A stretch of DNA of 16,590 nt from Ruminococcaceae bacterium UBA1320 (GTDB lineage: Bacteria > Bacillota > Clostridia > Oscillospirales > Ethanoligenentaceae): assembly GCA_002306975.1 (NCBI GenBank), contig DBTI01000045.1:1-16590 (forward strand). The letters run 5' to 3'. The notes under the pieces are model-generated. The model did not search any database. It saw only the letters and a list, made by a program, of their open reading frames with translations, and was not told the origin of the DNA. Positions 1 through 6,585 of this stretch are shown piece after piece; the stretch's first letter is position 1, and every line of letters starts with the position of its first letter. A program made the position numbers and the translations under genes.

Positions 1-134
1 TTTACTTCTTTTGTTTTTTGTGTTTGTTCCCCAACATAGATAATCCGATTCCCCTGCACCCAGAGTTCGCCCTCCACAATGTCAAATCCGTTTGCCATAG
101 TCAGAATCCTCGCGTTGTAAAAACGGATATTCAT
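1..134 (-). CDS. Amidohydrolase, SAH/MTA deaminase type, N-terminal fragment
   Basis: The gene enters from the right and runs off the left edge, so only about 44 N-terminal residues are visible. They read MNIRFYNARILTM, then IVEGELWV and NRIIYVGE. This is the usual opening beta-sandwich of cyclic amidohydrolases of the 5-methylthioadenosine/S-adenosylhomocysteine deaminase (MtaD) group. Such enzymes are cytosolic, metal-dependent and deaminate the adenine ring of SAH, MTA or adenosine. The catalytic metal-binding histidines lie outside the window, so the exact substrate cannot be decided; another amidohydrolase such as guanine deaminase is possible. The ATG at 134 has an AAGGGGG ribosome binding site just upstream. 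The gene follows a purine-nucleoside phosphorylase on the same strand after about 100 bp without a convincing terminator (only a 7-bp inverted repeat at 191-214). A shared purine salvage role is therefore likely. Confidence 0.7.
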   Translation of the reverse strand, partial: MNIRFYNARILTMANGFDIVEGELWVQGNRIIYVGEQTQKTKEV

Positions 135-235
135 AAAGAACGCCCCCTTGATCTGAGTTGTTTTTAAGCTGTCGTATTTAGCCTTAAAGCTTGAGTATAA
201 ACTGCTTTACTCAACCTCTTCACCCGAAATCTCGA

Positions 236-1087
236 CTATTCATTCGGTGCCAGACAGGCATTCGCGATGTTAACGATAGAAGCGGTAAGAAGCTTTTTAA
301 AAATCGGGGCTACCCTGTCTGCTGTTTCCTGCACCTCTGTGTGAGAAAGCGGCTGGTCGGTCATTCCGGCGCAAAGGTTGGATATACAGGAGATTCCGCA
401 GACCTTAACGCCCATATGGTTAGCCGCAATGGCTTCGCAAGCTGTGCTCATCCCCACCGCGTCAGCGCCGAGTATTCTGCACATTCTAACCTCGGCGGGG
501 GACTCAAAGTTCGGGCCGGTCAACTGAAGATAGATTCCTTCTTTGAGCGGCGTATCCATACCCTTTGCCGTATCCTTAATTACTTCTCTGAGCTTTTTAT
601 TATAAATTTCGCTCATATCGGGGAAGCGAACGCCTAGGCTGTCTATGTTTTCACTGATAAGCGGTGAAGGCACAAAATCAGAAATCTGGTCGGTAATCAG
701 CATGAAATCGCCGCTTTTAAAACCCGCGTTTACGCCGCCCGCCGCATTGGTCAAAATCAGGATTTTCGCGCCCATCATGCCCATCAGTCTTGTCGGAAGC
801 ACAACATCTTTGATGCTATAACCCTCGTAATAGTGAACTCTGCCCTGCATGATAACAACAGGAATACCGTGAATTTTTGCGAAAACAAACCGGCCCTTGT
901 GCCCCTGCACGGTAGAAACCGGGAAACCTTCAATATCGTGATAATCCAAAGTCGCCGCTATCTCTATTTCTTCTCCGTCTGCGTAATTGCCAAGACCGGA
1001 TCCGAGTGTTAACGCAATCTGCGGTTTGAAGTCAATTTTTGACTGGATGTTTTTTAATATAGTGTTGAGTCTTTCTGTTTCGCTCAT
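236..1087 (-). CDS. punA: Purine-nucleoside phosphorylase, trimeric PNP family
   Basis: Cytosolic enzyme that splits inosine or guanosine (and deoxy forms) with phosphate into free base and (deoxy)ribose-1-phosphate, feeding purine salvage. The 283-residue protein has the family length and its landmarks in order. These are the phosphate loop LGSGLG (about 28-33), GRVHYYEGY (82-90), TNAAGGVN (113-120), the base-binding GPNFESPAE (191-199), MST (213-215) and the purine-recognition Asn in ISNL (about 237). The first reading-frame Met lies at 1120, but the ATG at 1087 is preferred: it follows an AGGAA ribosome binding site and begins where family members usually begin. A promoter lies at 1162-1190. 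The partial amidohydrolase downstream supports a purine salvage unit. The guanosine/inosine-type trimeric family is clear; substrate range within it is inferred. Confidence 0.93.
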   Translation of the reverse strand: MSETERLNTILKNIQSKIDFKPQIALTLGSGLGNYADGEEIEIAATLDYHDIEGFPVSTVQGHKGRFVFAKIHGIPVVIMQGRVHYYEGYSIKDVVLPTRLMGMMGAKILILTNAAGGVNAGFKSGDFMLITDQISDFVPSPLISENIDSLGVRFPDMSEIYNKKLREVIKDTAKGMDTPLKEGIYLQLTGPNFESPAEVRMCRILGADAVGMSTACEAIAANHMGVKVCGISCISNLCAGMTDQPLSHTEVQETADRVAPIFKKLLTASIVNIANACLAPNE

Positions 1088-1161
1088 TTTTTGTTTATTC
1101 CTTTCGCATTTTACAAGCACTTTTCAATAATAGTCTAGGTAATATTTTTTTGTTTATTTGT

Positions 1162-1190
1162 ATTTTAGACTTAAAATTTAAATAAATCAA
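1162..1190 (-). promoter_or_regulatory. Promoter of the purine salvage genes
   Basis: Read on the minus strand, TTGATT (1190-1185) is followed after 17 nt by TAAAAT (1167-1162). This is a good SigA-type match about 75 bp upstream of the phosphorylase start, in an AT-rich stretch. It lies beyond the terminator of the preceding dehydrogenase, so it would start an independent transcript. Confidence 0.6.
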
Positions 1191-1232
1191 GGATTCAATT
1201 TACGGGGAAAAATCACTATTGGTGCATTCACA

Positions 1233-1269
1233 AACAAACGCACCCTGTGAAAAGCAGGGTGCGTTTGTT
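1233..1269 (-). terminator. Intrinsic terminator after the hydroxyacid dehydrogenase
   Basis: A perfect 15-bp inverted repeat (1233-1247 with 1255-1269) encloses a 7-nt loop and begins about 10 bp after the dehydrogenase stop codon. On the minus strand it runs into a T-rich stretch (GTTTGTTTGTG). It separates the dehydrogenase/aldo-keto reductase pair from the purine salvage genes. Confidence 0.85.
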
Positions 1270-1278
1270 ATATCCGGT

Positions 1279-2148
1279 TTACTTATTATAGGATTGATAC
1301 AGCGCCTGTGTTCCAAGCTCGCCCTTATCTTCTTCCATAAGCTTATCAAACATTGATTTTGAAAGACCAAGAGCGGGGAGCTCCAGATTCATCGCCTCTG
1401 CTTCTTCAAGGGCAATGCGCATATCTTTTACAAAATGTTTGATGTAAAAGCCCGGCTCAAAGTCACCTTTAAATATGCGCGGCGCGTAAGCGCTGAGCTG
1501 CCAGCTTGCCGCCCCGCCCGACTCAAGGGTTTTCAAAACCTTGGTTTTGTCTAATCCTGATTTTTCGGCATAAGCGATGCTTTCGCAGACACCCATAATG
1601 TTCGTGGCTATGCAGATTTGGTTGCACATCTTAGTCTGCTGCCCCGCGCCCGCGCCGCCCTGAAGCACTATGCTTTTGCCCATAAGTGAAAAAATCGGCA
1701 TGACGGCATCAAACGTGCTTTCGTCGCCGCCAGCCATGATGCAGAGCGTGCCGTTGCGCGCCCCGATATCGCCGCCGGATACCGGCGCGTCCATTGCGAA
1801 AACACCTTTTTGCTTTGCCGCTTCATAGATTTTCACAGCAAGGCTCGGGCTTGACGTGGTCATGTCGACAACATATGAGCTAGAGCGGGCATTTTCGAGA
1901 ATTCCGTCCGCTCCGAAATATATATTTTCAACATCTTTTGGATAACTCACGATTGTAATAACTACGTCCGCCCATGCCGCGATCTCGGCGACCGACGGTT
2001 TATACTGCGCGCCCATTTCTACAAGGCGGTCGGTTTTTTCTTTTGTTCTGTTATATACCGCAAGCTCGTAGCCGCCCTTTATCAGGTTGGCCGCCATTCC
2101 ACCGCCCATAACGCCCGTTCCGACAAAACCGATTTTTAAGTTTGGCAA
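1279..2148 (-). CDS. NAD(P)-dependent beta-hydroxyacid dehydrogenase (3-hydroxyisobutyrate dehydrogenase / GarR family)
   Basis: Cytosolic oxidoreductase of 289 residues, the normal family length. Members reversibly oxidise a beta-hydroxyacid such as 3-hydroxyisobutyrate, tartronate semialdehyde/glycerate or 4-hydroxybutyrate to the semialdehyde. Visible are the Rossmann motif GTGVMG (10-15), the substrate loop DAPVSGG (120-126) and the catalytic Lys in GQQTKMCNQ (K173, with N176). The C-terminal helical domain contains FVKDMRIALEEA. Which acid is used cannot be told from sequence. The start is TTG at 2148, ten nt after an AAGGAG site. An ATG at 2153 is better spaced but out of frame and stops after five codons. 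The aldo/keto reductase gene ends 73 bp upstream on the same strand, so the two are probably cotranscribed and may act on related carbonyl compounds. Confidence 0.9.
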   Translation of the reverse strand: MPNLKIGFVGTGVMGGGMAANLIKGGYELAVYNRTKEKTDRLVEMGAQYKPSVAEIAAWADVVITIVSYPKDVENIYFGADGILENARSSSYVVDMTTSSPSLAVKIYEAAKQKGVFAMDAPVSGGDIGARNGTLCIMAGGDESTFDAVMPIFSLMGKSIVLQGGAGAGQQTKMCNQICIATNIMGVCESIAYAEKSGLDKTKVLKTLESGGAASWQLSAYAPRIFKGDFEPGFYIKHFVKDMRIALEEAEAMNLELPALGLSKSMFDKLMEEDKGELGTQALYQSYNK

Positions 2149-2221
2149 GGCATATCCACTCCTTTTTACAATACCGTTATTTGAATGTATTGTTACCGAT
2201 GTTTAGAAAAACATGAGATTT

Positions 2222-3133
2222 TTATGGCAGCTTGTTGCCTGCCGCAAGGTAGATTGCGTACCATTCTTCTCTTGTCAGATTTACCGCTGACGCTTTGCAA
2301 ATATCTTTGAGGCGGGACTTATTCATTGTTCCCACAACGGTCTGGATTTTTGCAGGGTGACGGGAGATCCAGGCGACGGCGATTGCCGAATTGGTCACTC
2401 CATATTTTTCGGCTATTTCATCGATTTTTTTGTTAACCTCCGGGAACTTGTCCTTATTGAGAAACACGCCCTCAAACATTCCATATTGGAATGGTGACCA
2501 AGCCTGAATCGTAATGTCTTTGAGGCGGCAATAATCCAAAATGCTTCCGTCGCGGTCGATTGAGCGGTCTGCTTTCATGTTTACGTTTATGCCCGCGTCT
2601 ATCATTCCGGTGTGCATAACGCTGAACTGCAATTGGTTTATAATGATTTTCTGATTAAGATATTTATTCAGCAGTTCCATTTGCATCGGGTTCTGGTTGC
2701 TCACGCCAAAATAGCGTACCTTGCCGCTGCTGTGCAGAATTGTGAAGGCTTCGGCAACCTCCTCCGGCTCTACAAGCGTATCCGGTCTGTGCAGCAGCAG
2801 AACATCAAGATAATCTGTTTTTAGTCTTTTAAGGCTGCCGTCAACCGCGCTAAGGATATGCTCCTTTGAAAAGTCAAAGCAATTTTGACGGATTCCGCAC
2901 TTTGACTGAATAAGGACCTTCTCTCTTATTGCCGGGGTGATCGTTTGAGCGAAAATCTCCTCTGATTTTCCCCCGCCGTAAACATCGGCATGATCAAAAA
3001 AGTTTATGCCCTCTTCTATTGCGGTGTTAACCATTTCAGTCGCTTCCGCCACTGATAAATCCGCCATTCTCATGCAGCCGAGTGATATTTCGGATGCCGT
3101 AAGTTCGCCTTCTCCAATACTTATATTTTTCAT
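2222..3133 (-). CDS. Aldo/keto reductase (YdhF-like)
   Basis: Soluble NADPH-dependent carbonyl reductase of the TIM-barrel aldo/keto reductase superfamily, most like the E. coli YdhF group. The catalytic tetrad is visible: Asp47 and Tyr52 in FFDHADVYGG, Lys78 in IQSKCG and His115 in LLLHRPD. Later segments VRYFGVSN, IQAWSPF and TVVGTMN are the usual family positions for substrate and NADPH-phosphate contacts. The length of 303 residues is typical. The longest reading frame starts at 3148, but the ATG at 3133 is chosen because a GAGG site lies nine nt before it and overlaps the upstream candidate. An extended -10 promoter lies at 3182-3190. The dehydrogenase gene follows after 73 bp. Physiological substrate unknown. 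Confidence 0.9.
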   Translation of the reverse strand: MKNISIGEGELTASEISLGCMRMADLSVAEATEMVNTAIEEGINFFDHADVYGGGKSEEIFAQTITPAIREKVLIQSKCGIRQNCFDFSKEHILSAVDGSLKRLKTDYLDVLLLHRPDTLVEPEEVAEAFTILHSSGKVRYFGVSNQNPMQMELLNKYLNQKIIINQLQFSVMHTGMIDAGINVNMKADRSIDRDGSILDYCRLKDITIQAWSPFQYGMFEGVFLNKDKFPEVNKKIDEIAEKYGVTNSAIAVAWISRHPAKIQTVVGTMNKSRLKDICKASAVNLTREEWYAIYLAAGNKLP

Positions 3134-3181
3134 TCCGCGTAACCTCATTTCGATTTTTTAAAATGCTTTTTTGTCATGCAT

Positions 3182-3190
3182 ATTATAACA
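3182..3190 (-). promoter_or_regulatory. Extended -10 promoter of the aldo/keto reductase operon
   Basis: On the minus strand TGT immediately precedes a perfect TATAAT (3187-3182), about 50 bp upstream of the reductase start. No good -35 hexamer is seen at 16-18 nt spacing, so the TGn extension would have to compensate. Confidence 0.5.
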
Positions 3191-3266
3191 CCAATTTTTT
3201 ATTATTAACAGGTTAAACAAGAGCCTAAAAATTAAAAAACCAATTTTTCTTGCTGTTTCCCTTTTC

Positions 3267-3295
3267 TTGACTAATCTTTTTTGAATAAGTATAAT
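3267..3295 (+). promoter_or_regulatory. Promoter of the GNAT-isochorismatase pair
   Basis: TTGACT (3267-3272) and a perfect TATAAT (3290-3295) are separated by exactly 17 nt. The site is 38 bp before the GNAT start and is one of the best SigA-type matches in the window. Confidence 0.8.
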
Positions 3296-3333
3296 TATTT
3301 TATATTTCCAGACGTATAGAAGTGGAGTTGCAA

Positions 3334-3762
3334 ATGATTAATTATATACATAACATTTCCGTCGAGGATTATAACCTTTTAAGGAGATCCGTAGGCTGGA
3401 AAGAGATTGAAGCAAATCAGGCGCAAACCGGCCTTATCCATTCAGCTTATTTAATCGTGGCGGAGAGTGACTCAAAGCCTGTAGGGCTGGCACGCTTAGT
3501 GAGTGACGGCGGCTATATCGCCATTATTGTTGATGTTATTGTTTTACCGGAATATCAGGGTAAAGGCATTGGAAAAAGCCTTATGAAAAAGGTTATCGAT
3601 TTTATAAAAAGCGACTTAAAAGAAGGGCAGACGGTCTTTGTCAACCTTATGTCCGCAAAAGGCAAAGAAGCTTTTTATAAGAAGCTTGGTTTTACAGAAA
3701 ACCCCAGTGATATCATGGGCAGCGGAATGGTGCAATTTTTGAAAAAAGAACCGGAAAACTGA
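3334..3762 (+). CDS. GNAT-family N-acetyltransferase
   Basis: Small cytosolic acetyltransferase of 142 residues. The acetyl-CoA pyrophosphate-binding motif A is clear as YQGKGIGKSLM (about 74-84), preceded by the strand VDVIVLPE (67-73). The later FYKKLGF (114-120) is the usual C-terminal GNAT helix-strand. The family transfers an acetyl group from acetyl-CoA to an amine; the acceptor here is unknown. The frame opens with a GTG at 3322, but the ATG at 3334 has a GGAG site six nt before it, and MINYIHNISVEDYN resembles the start of common Firmicutes GNATs. A strong promoter lies just upstream. The isochorismatase-like gene follows after 70 bp with no terminator between, so they are probably cotranscribed. 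Confidence 0.87.
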   Translation: MINYIHNISVEDYNLLRRSVGWKEIEANQAQTGLIHSAYLIVAESDSKPVGLARLVSDGGYIAIIVDVIVLPEYQGKGIGKSLMKKVIDFIKSDLKEGQTVFVNLMSAKGKEAFYKKLGFTENPSDIMGSGMVQFLKKEPEN

Positions 3763-3832
3763 GTTTCTTTGGTAGTAATTTACTTTCCGGTCATTTGGTA
3801 TTACACTAAAAATAATGATTGGAGGCAATAAT

Positions 3833-4393
3833 TTGAAAAGCGCATTAGTATTGATTGATATTCAAAACGATTACTTTAAAAACGGAAAAAATGAGTTATA
3901 CCGCCCTGAAAATGCGGCTTTAAACGCCAAGCAGGCACTTGAATTTTGCAGAAACAACGGTATACCGGTTTTTCATGTTAAACACATCAGTGTGCAGAAT
4001 GGCGCGACATATTTTTTGCCGGAGACTTTGGGTGTGGAAATAAACGATGCGGTAGCGCCTCTGCCTACTGAAATGGTTATTATAAAAAACACGCCAAACT
4101 CATTTTATCAGACGGAACTCGCCTCCGAACTTGCCGACAGGGGCATTAATCACATTATCTTCTGCGGTATGATGAGCCATATGTGCATTGATACTACTGT
4201 CAGGGCCGCACGATTTTTGGGCTTTACCGCCACGGTTCTGCATGACGCCTGCACAACCAGGGATTTGGCTTGGGGCGATAGGGTGATCCCCGCTCTGACA
4301 ACGCATGAAACAATAATGGCTTCATTGCAAGGCACTTTTGCAGAAGTCATTTCAACCGACGAGTTTATTAATAATTTCAAAGTTGGTTTATAA
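3833..4393 (+). CDS. Isochorismatase-like cysteine hydrolase
   Basis: Cytosolic alpha/beta hydrolase-like enzyme of the isochorismatase/nicotinamidase superfamily, 186 residues. The Asp-Lys-Cys triad is recognisable: Asp9 in LVLIDIQNDYF, Lys85 in VIIKNTPNSF and Cys118 in GMMSHMCIDTT. Family members hydrolyse C-N or ether bonds of small molecules such as nicotinamide, N-carbamoyl compounds, maleamate or isochorismate. The substrate cannot be assigned here. TTG at 3833 is preferred over the ATG at 3815 because a perfect GGAGG lies seven nt before it and the protein then begins MKSALVLIDIQ, as is usual. It is the second gene of a two-gene plus-strand unit and is followed by a bidirectional terminator. 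Confidence 0.87.
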   Translation: MKSALVLIDIQNDYFKNGKNELYRPENAALNAKQALEFCRNNGIPVFHVKHISVQNGATYFLPETLGVEINDAVAPLPTEMVIIKNTPNSFYQTELASELADRGINHIIFCGMMSHMCIDTTVRAARFLGFTATVLHDACTTRDLAWGDRVIPALTTHETIMASLQGTFAEVISTDEFINNFKVGL

Positions 4394-4416
4394 AAGTCAA
4401 TACTATACTCACAAAC

Positions 4417-4457
4417 AAAAGACACGGAACAGCTAGTATCACTGCTCCGTGTCTTTT
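4417..4457. terminator. Bidirectional terminator between the isochorismatase-like gene and prfB
   Basis: A 16-bp stem with one mismatch (4417-4432 with 4442-4457) starts with AAAA and ends with TTTT, so each strand has a T-run next to the stem. It sits between convergent genes, 23 bp after one stop codon and 15 bp after the other. Confidence 0.88.
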
Positions 4458-4472
4458 ATATTCTTTATGTTT

Positions 4473-5594
4473 TTATTTAAGTTCAAGCTGCCCCAGGCTT
4501 GCGGCTTTTAGGTAAGCGTTTATGAAACCGTCTAAATCGCCGTCCATTACCGAGTTGATATTGCCGTTTTCAAAGCCTGTGCGATGATCTTTTACAAGCG
4601 TGTATGGCATAAAAACATATGAGCGAATCTGTGAGCCCCACGCTATTTCTTTTTGAACGCCCTTGATATCCTCAACTTTGTCGTAATGCTCGCGCTCTTT
4701 TATTTCAATAAGCTTTGATTTAAGCATCATCATTGCTGTCGCCTTGTTTTGAAGCTGGCTTCGCTCAGTCTGGCACGCGACGACAATACCTGTCGGCAGA
4801 TGGGTTATACGGACAGCCGAAGAAGTTTTGTTAACATTCTGACCGCCCGCGCCGCTTGAATGGTAAACGTCGACCCTTAAATCTTCCTGCCTTATATCGA
4901 TCTCAATCGTGTCGTCAATCTCTGGCATAACCTCAAGTGACGCAAACGATGTGTGGCGGCGGCCTGAAGCGTCAAACGGCGATACACGCACAAGCCTGTG
5001 AACACCGGCCTCCGACTTTAAGAACCCGAAGGCATTTTCACCCTCGACAAGAATTGAGCAGCTTTTTATGCCCGCCTCGTCGCCGTCGAGATAATCAAGC
5101 ACTTTAACCTTAAAGCCCTGGCTGTCCGCCCAGTGTGTGTACATGCGGTAGAGCATTGAAACCCAGTCTTGCGCTTCGGTACCGCCCGCGCCCGCATGGA
5201 AGGTCATAATAGCGCTTTTGGCGTCATATTCGCCTGTAAGCAGCGTTGTAAGCTTCATGGAGGCAAGCTCCTCTTCAACCTTTAAAACGCCTGCGTTTAT
5301 CTCTTCAAACATCGATTCGTCGCCGTCATCGTTTGCCATCTGAACAAGCGACAGCGAATCTTCAAAATCGTTTACGAGCTTGTCATAAGCTTCTATCTTA
5401 TTTTTTAGCTGGCGCGTTCTTTGCAAGACCTTTTGGGAGTTTTCAAGGTCGTTCCAAAATTCAGGCTGCGCCGCCTTTTCATCAAGCTCTGCGGCTTCCC
5501 TGCGCGCCGTTTCTAGCCCCAGAGCCTCTGAAAGCTCGGCAAGGTCGGGGCGCATGCCCTCAAGCTTTAATTTTAATTCTTCAAACTGAAGCAA
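4473..5594 (-). CDS. prfB: Peptide chain release factor 2 (RF2)
   Basis: Class I release factor that reads UGA and UAA at the ribosomal A site and triggers peptide release. The 373-residue protein carries the RF2 stop-codon tripeptide SPF (205-207) within RVSPFDASGRRHTSF and the GGQ motif (250-252) within SSGAGGQNVNK. Most RF2 genes autoregulate through an in-frame UGA and +1 slip near codon 25. Here the corresponding region (LSEALGLETARRE, about 21-33) is read in one frame, with no CTT-TGA slip site. The start is TTG at 5594, nine nt after AAGGA, giving MLQFEELK, a usual clostridial RF2 opening. A promoter at 5706-5734 gives a leader of roughly 100 nt, and a bidirectional terminator follows. 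Confidence 0.96.
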   Translation of the reverse strand: MLQFEELKLKLEGMRPDLAELSEALGLETARREAAELDEKAAQPEFWNDLENSQKVLQRTRQLKNKIEAYDKLVNDFEDSLSLVQMANDDGDESMFEEINAGVLKVEEELASMKLTTLLTGEYDAKSAIMTFHAGAGGTEAQDWVSMLYRMYTHWADSQGFKVKVLDYLDGDEAGIKSCSILVEGENAFGFLKSEAGVHRLVRVSPFDASGRRHTSFASLEVMPEIDDTIEIDIRQEDLRVDVYHSSGAGGQNVNKTSSAVRITHLPTGIVVACQTERSQLQNKATAMMMLKSKLIEIKEREHYDKVEDIKGVQKEIAWGSQIRSYVFMPYTLVKDHRTGFENGNINSVMDGDLDGFINAYLKAASLGQLELK

Positions 5595-5678
5595 AGTAAA
5601 CCATCCTTCTCAATATCGCAGATTGCAATACGGGTAAAATTCTTATAAAAAGCAAAAAAGTTATCAATTAACGAAGAA

Positions 5679-5694
5679 GCGGAAAATTTTCCGC
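5679..5694. other. 16-bp perfect palindrome in the prfB leader
   Basis: GCGGAAAATTTTCCGC is fully self-complementary and would fall about 85-100 nt before the prfB start codon, just after the predicted transcription start. No T-run follows it on the minus strand, so it is not a normal terminator. It could be a 5'-end stabilising hairpin or a protein-binding site. Confidence 0.4.
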
Positions 5695-5705
5695 CGCAAT
5701 AATAT

Positions 5706-5734
5706 ATTATATATTTTTTGCCCCAAATTGTAAA
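5706..5734 (-). promoter_or_regulatory. prfB promoter
   Basis: On the minus strand TTTACA (5734-5729) is followed after 17 nt by a perfect TATAAT (5711-5706), 112 bp upstream of the prfB start codon. Confidence 0.75.
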
Positions 5735-5772
5735 GATTTATTACCTGAACACGGCAAGCAGGCAATTTATGC

Positions 5773-5872
5773 CTACAGCATTTCCAGTTAAGATGAAGAT
5801 TTAGTTTATGTATCCCCCGCCTCCGGCGGGGGATACATACTTTCTTTCGCATTCTTTTGTGGAATGCTGTAG
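5773..5872. other. Composite hairpin element downstream of the DUF3842 gene
   Basis: At the centre is a perfect 15-bp GC-rich stem (5807-5821 with 5825-5839) closed by a 3-nt loop. It is flanked by an outer inverted repeat, 5773-5786 with 5860-5872, paired except for one bulged base. Part of the right outer arm can also form a local 6-bp hairpin (5849-5854 with 5862-5867). The central hairpin lies about 40 bp after the DUF3842 stop and may act as its terminator, although no clear T-run follows on the minus strand. A 62-codon frame across it has no visible ribosome binding site and is not considered a gene. Confidence 0.45.
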
Positions 5873-5880
5873 ATTCAAAA

Positions 5881-6324
5881 TCAAATCGGGCAGCCTTTAG
5901 ACGCTTTATTATTGCCTGTCGACAGGGCCGCGATTGTTTGAACCGCGTCGTCTATATTGTTCGGCAGAGTCTTGCCCTCTGTGCCCGCCACCACAATGCC
6001 GCAGCGGTTTAACGGTATCAGCACCTTGATGGCATCGCTTGAAGAAACCGCGTGCGCCATCGCCGGCGTAACCTCGCCAAGCATTGCGTCGGCCGCGATT
6101 ATCCCGATGCCGCCGGCTATTATATCAGCTTTTTTTGCGTTGACAACAATCGCGTTTTCCCCTGAAGCGCCCGCAGTAGCGCCCGCTTTCAGCATTTGGG
6201 ATGTGGCAAGCGGATTCGTGCCAAGCGCAAGAATCTTCGCGTCTTCGCCAAGGGCTTTTCGAAGCTGCTCAACAATCGCTTTGCCTATTCCTCCGCCCTG
6301 CCCGTCTATCACAGCAATAAGCAT
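5881..6324 (-). CDS. DUF3842 family protein
   Basis: Small conserved clostridial protein of 147 residues with no established function. It opens MLIAVIDGQGGGIGKAIVEQL, a Gly-rich beta-loop-alpha suggestive of a nucleotide-binding fold. It continues with ALGTNPLATSQMLKAGA, then GENAIVVNAKKADIIAGGIGI, and LIPLNRCGI near residues 102-110, all of which I recognise as DUF3842 hallmarks. The frame opens at 6336, but the ATG at 6324 is preferred: a GAGG site lies six nt before it and the family begins at this point. The C-terminal 30 residues are polar and end in Cys-Pro-Ile. It stands alone between prfB and the Co/Ni transporter operon, with repeat copy A starting 44 bp upstream. Cytosolic location is expected; a link to the transporter is only positional. 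Confidence 0.82.
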   Translation of the reverse strand: MLIAVIDGQGGGIGKAIVEQLRKALGEDAKILALGTNPLATSQMLKAGATAGASGENAIVVNAKKADIIAGGIGIIAADAMLGEVTPAMAHAVSSSDAIKVLIPLNRCGIVVAGTEGKTLPNNIDDAVQTIAALSTGNNKASKGCPI

Positions 6325-6367
6325 AACCTGCCTCATTCTGCCGCATGCATAAAGTTAAATTCTTATT

Positions 6368-6536
6368 ATATATAGTCCAAAAAATAATTCATGCACAGGT
6401 ATATACATTCACTAAGCTTTTTGGGACTATATATCGCACATGTGCGTTTGCGTTAGCAAAATTTCGCACGCGCCATGGCGTTTAGCCAACTATATACAGT
6501 ACAATAATAATGGTAATCATTATTGTACTGTATATA
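6368..6536 (+). repeat. Dispersed structured repeat, copy A
   Basis: First of two related intergenic elements in the window, in the same orientation as copy B (13133-13316). It contains, in order, an 11-bp outer stem (6368-6378 with 6424-6434), extendable by four A-T pairs past a bulged G, then a 12-bp palindrome CGCACATGTGCG (6435-6446). Next comes a bulged hairpin (6442-6451 with 6456-6469), a small stem (6476-6479 with 6485-6488) and a perfect 18-bp stem (6491-6508 with 6519-6536). The core 6436-6473 matches copy B at 37 of 38 positions, and 6384-6397 matches at 13 of 14. It could be a MITE/REP-like mobile repeat or a structured RNA. It lies between two minus-strand genes, so on its plus strand it precedes no gene. 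Confidence 0.8.
6506..6524. promoter_or_regulatory. Fur-box-like palindrome inside repeat copy A
   Basis: These 19 bp agree with the classical Fur consensus (GATAATGATAATCATTATC) at 16 positions and form an inverted repeat AATAATG-N5-CATTATT. They lie in the loop region of the 18-bp stem of copy A. Any AT-rich palindrome can resemble a Fur box, and copy B lacks the match, so this is tentative. Nearest genes are DUF3842 (start 180 bp away) and the cbiO end. Confidence 0.3.
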
Positions 6537-6557
6537 AAAGCAAAAATCACTTGCAGC

Positions 6558-6585
6558 GGCAGAATGAATTTTGCCCTGATTTTTT
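6558..6585 (+). terminator. Plus-strand intrinsic terminator downstream of repeat copy A
   Basis: A short stem (6558-6564 with 6569-6575, one G-T pair) is followed by CTGA and a run of six T on the plus strand. No plus-strand gene precedes it, only repeat copy A. The minus strand has no T-run after the stem, so it does not look like the cbiO terminator. Confidence 0.4.

Noticed and set aside
191..214. A 7-bp inverted repeat between the phosphorylase and the amidohydrolase.
   Set aside because: Short, AT-rich and without a T-run on the minus strand; not a convincing terminator.
191..637. A 148-codon plus-strand frame over the purine-nucleoside phosphorylase gene.
   Set aside because: Antisense to a gene with all expected motifs; no ribosome binding site.
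5574..5604. An ATG at 5604 opens a short frame ending GTT-TGA just upstream of the prfB body, superficially like an RF2 programmed frameshift.
   Set aside because: The ATG overlaps the AAGGA site meant for the TTG start, the slip codon is not CTT, there is no internal ribosome-binding-like stimulator, and the position (about codon 8) is wrong for RF2.
5664..5852. A 62-codon minus-strand frame between prfB and DUF3842.
   Set aside because: It spans the GC-rich hairpin element and the prfB promoter, has no visible ribosome binding site and gives a low-complexity basic product.
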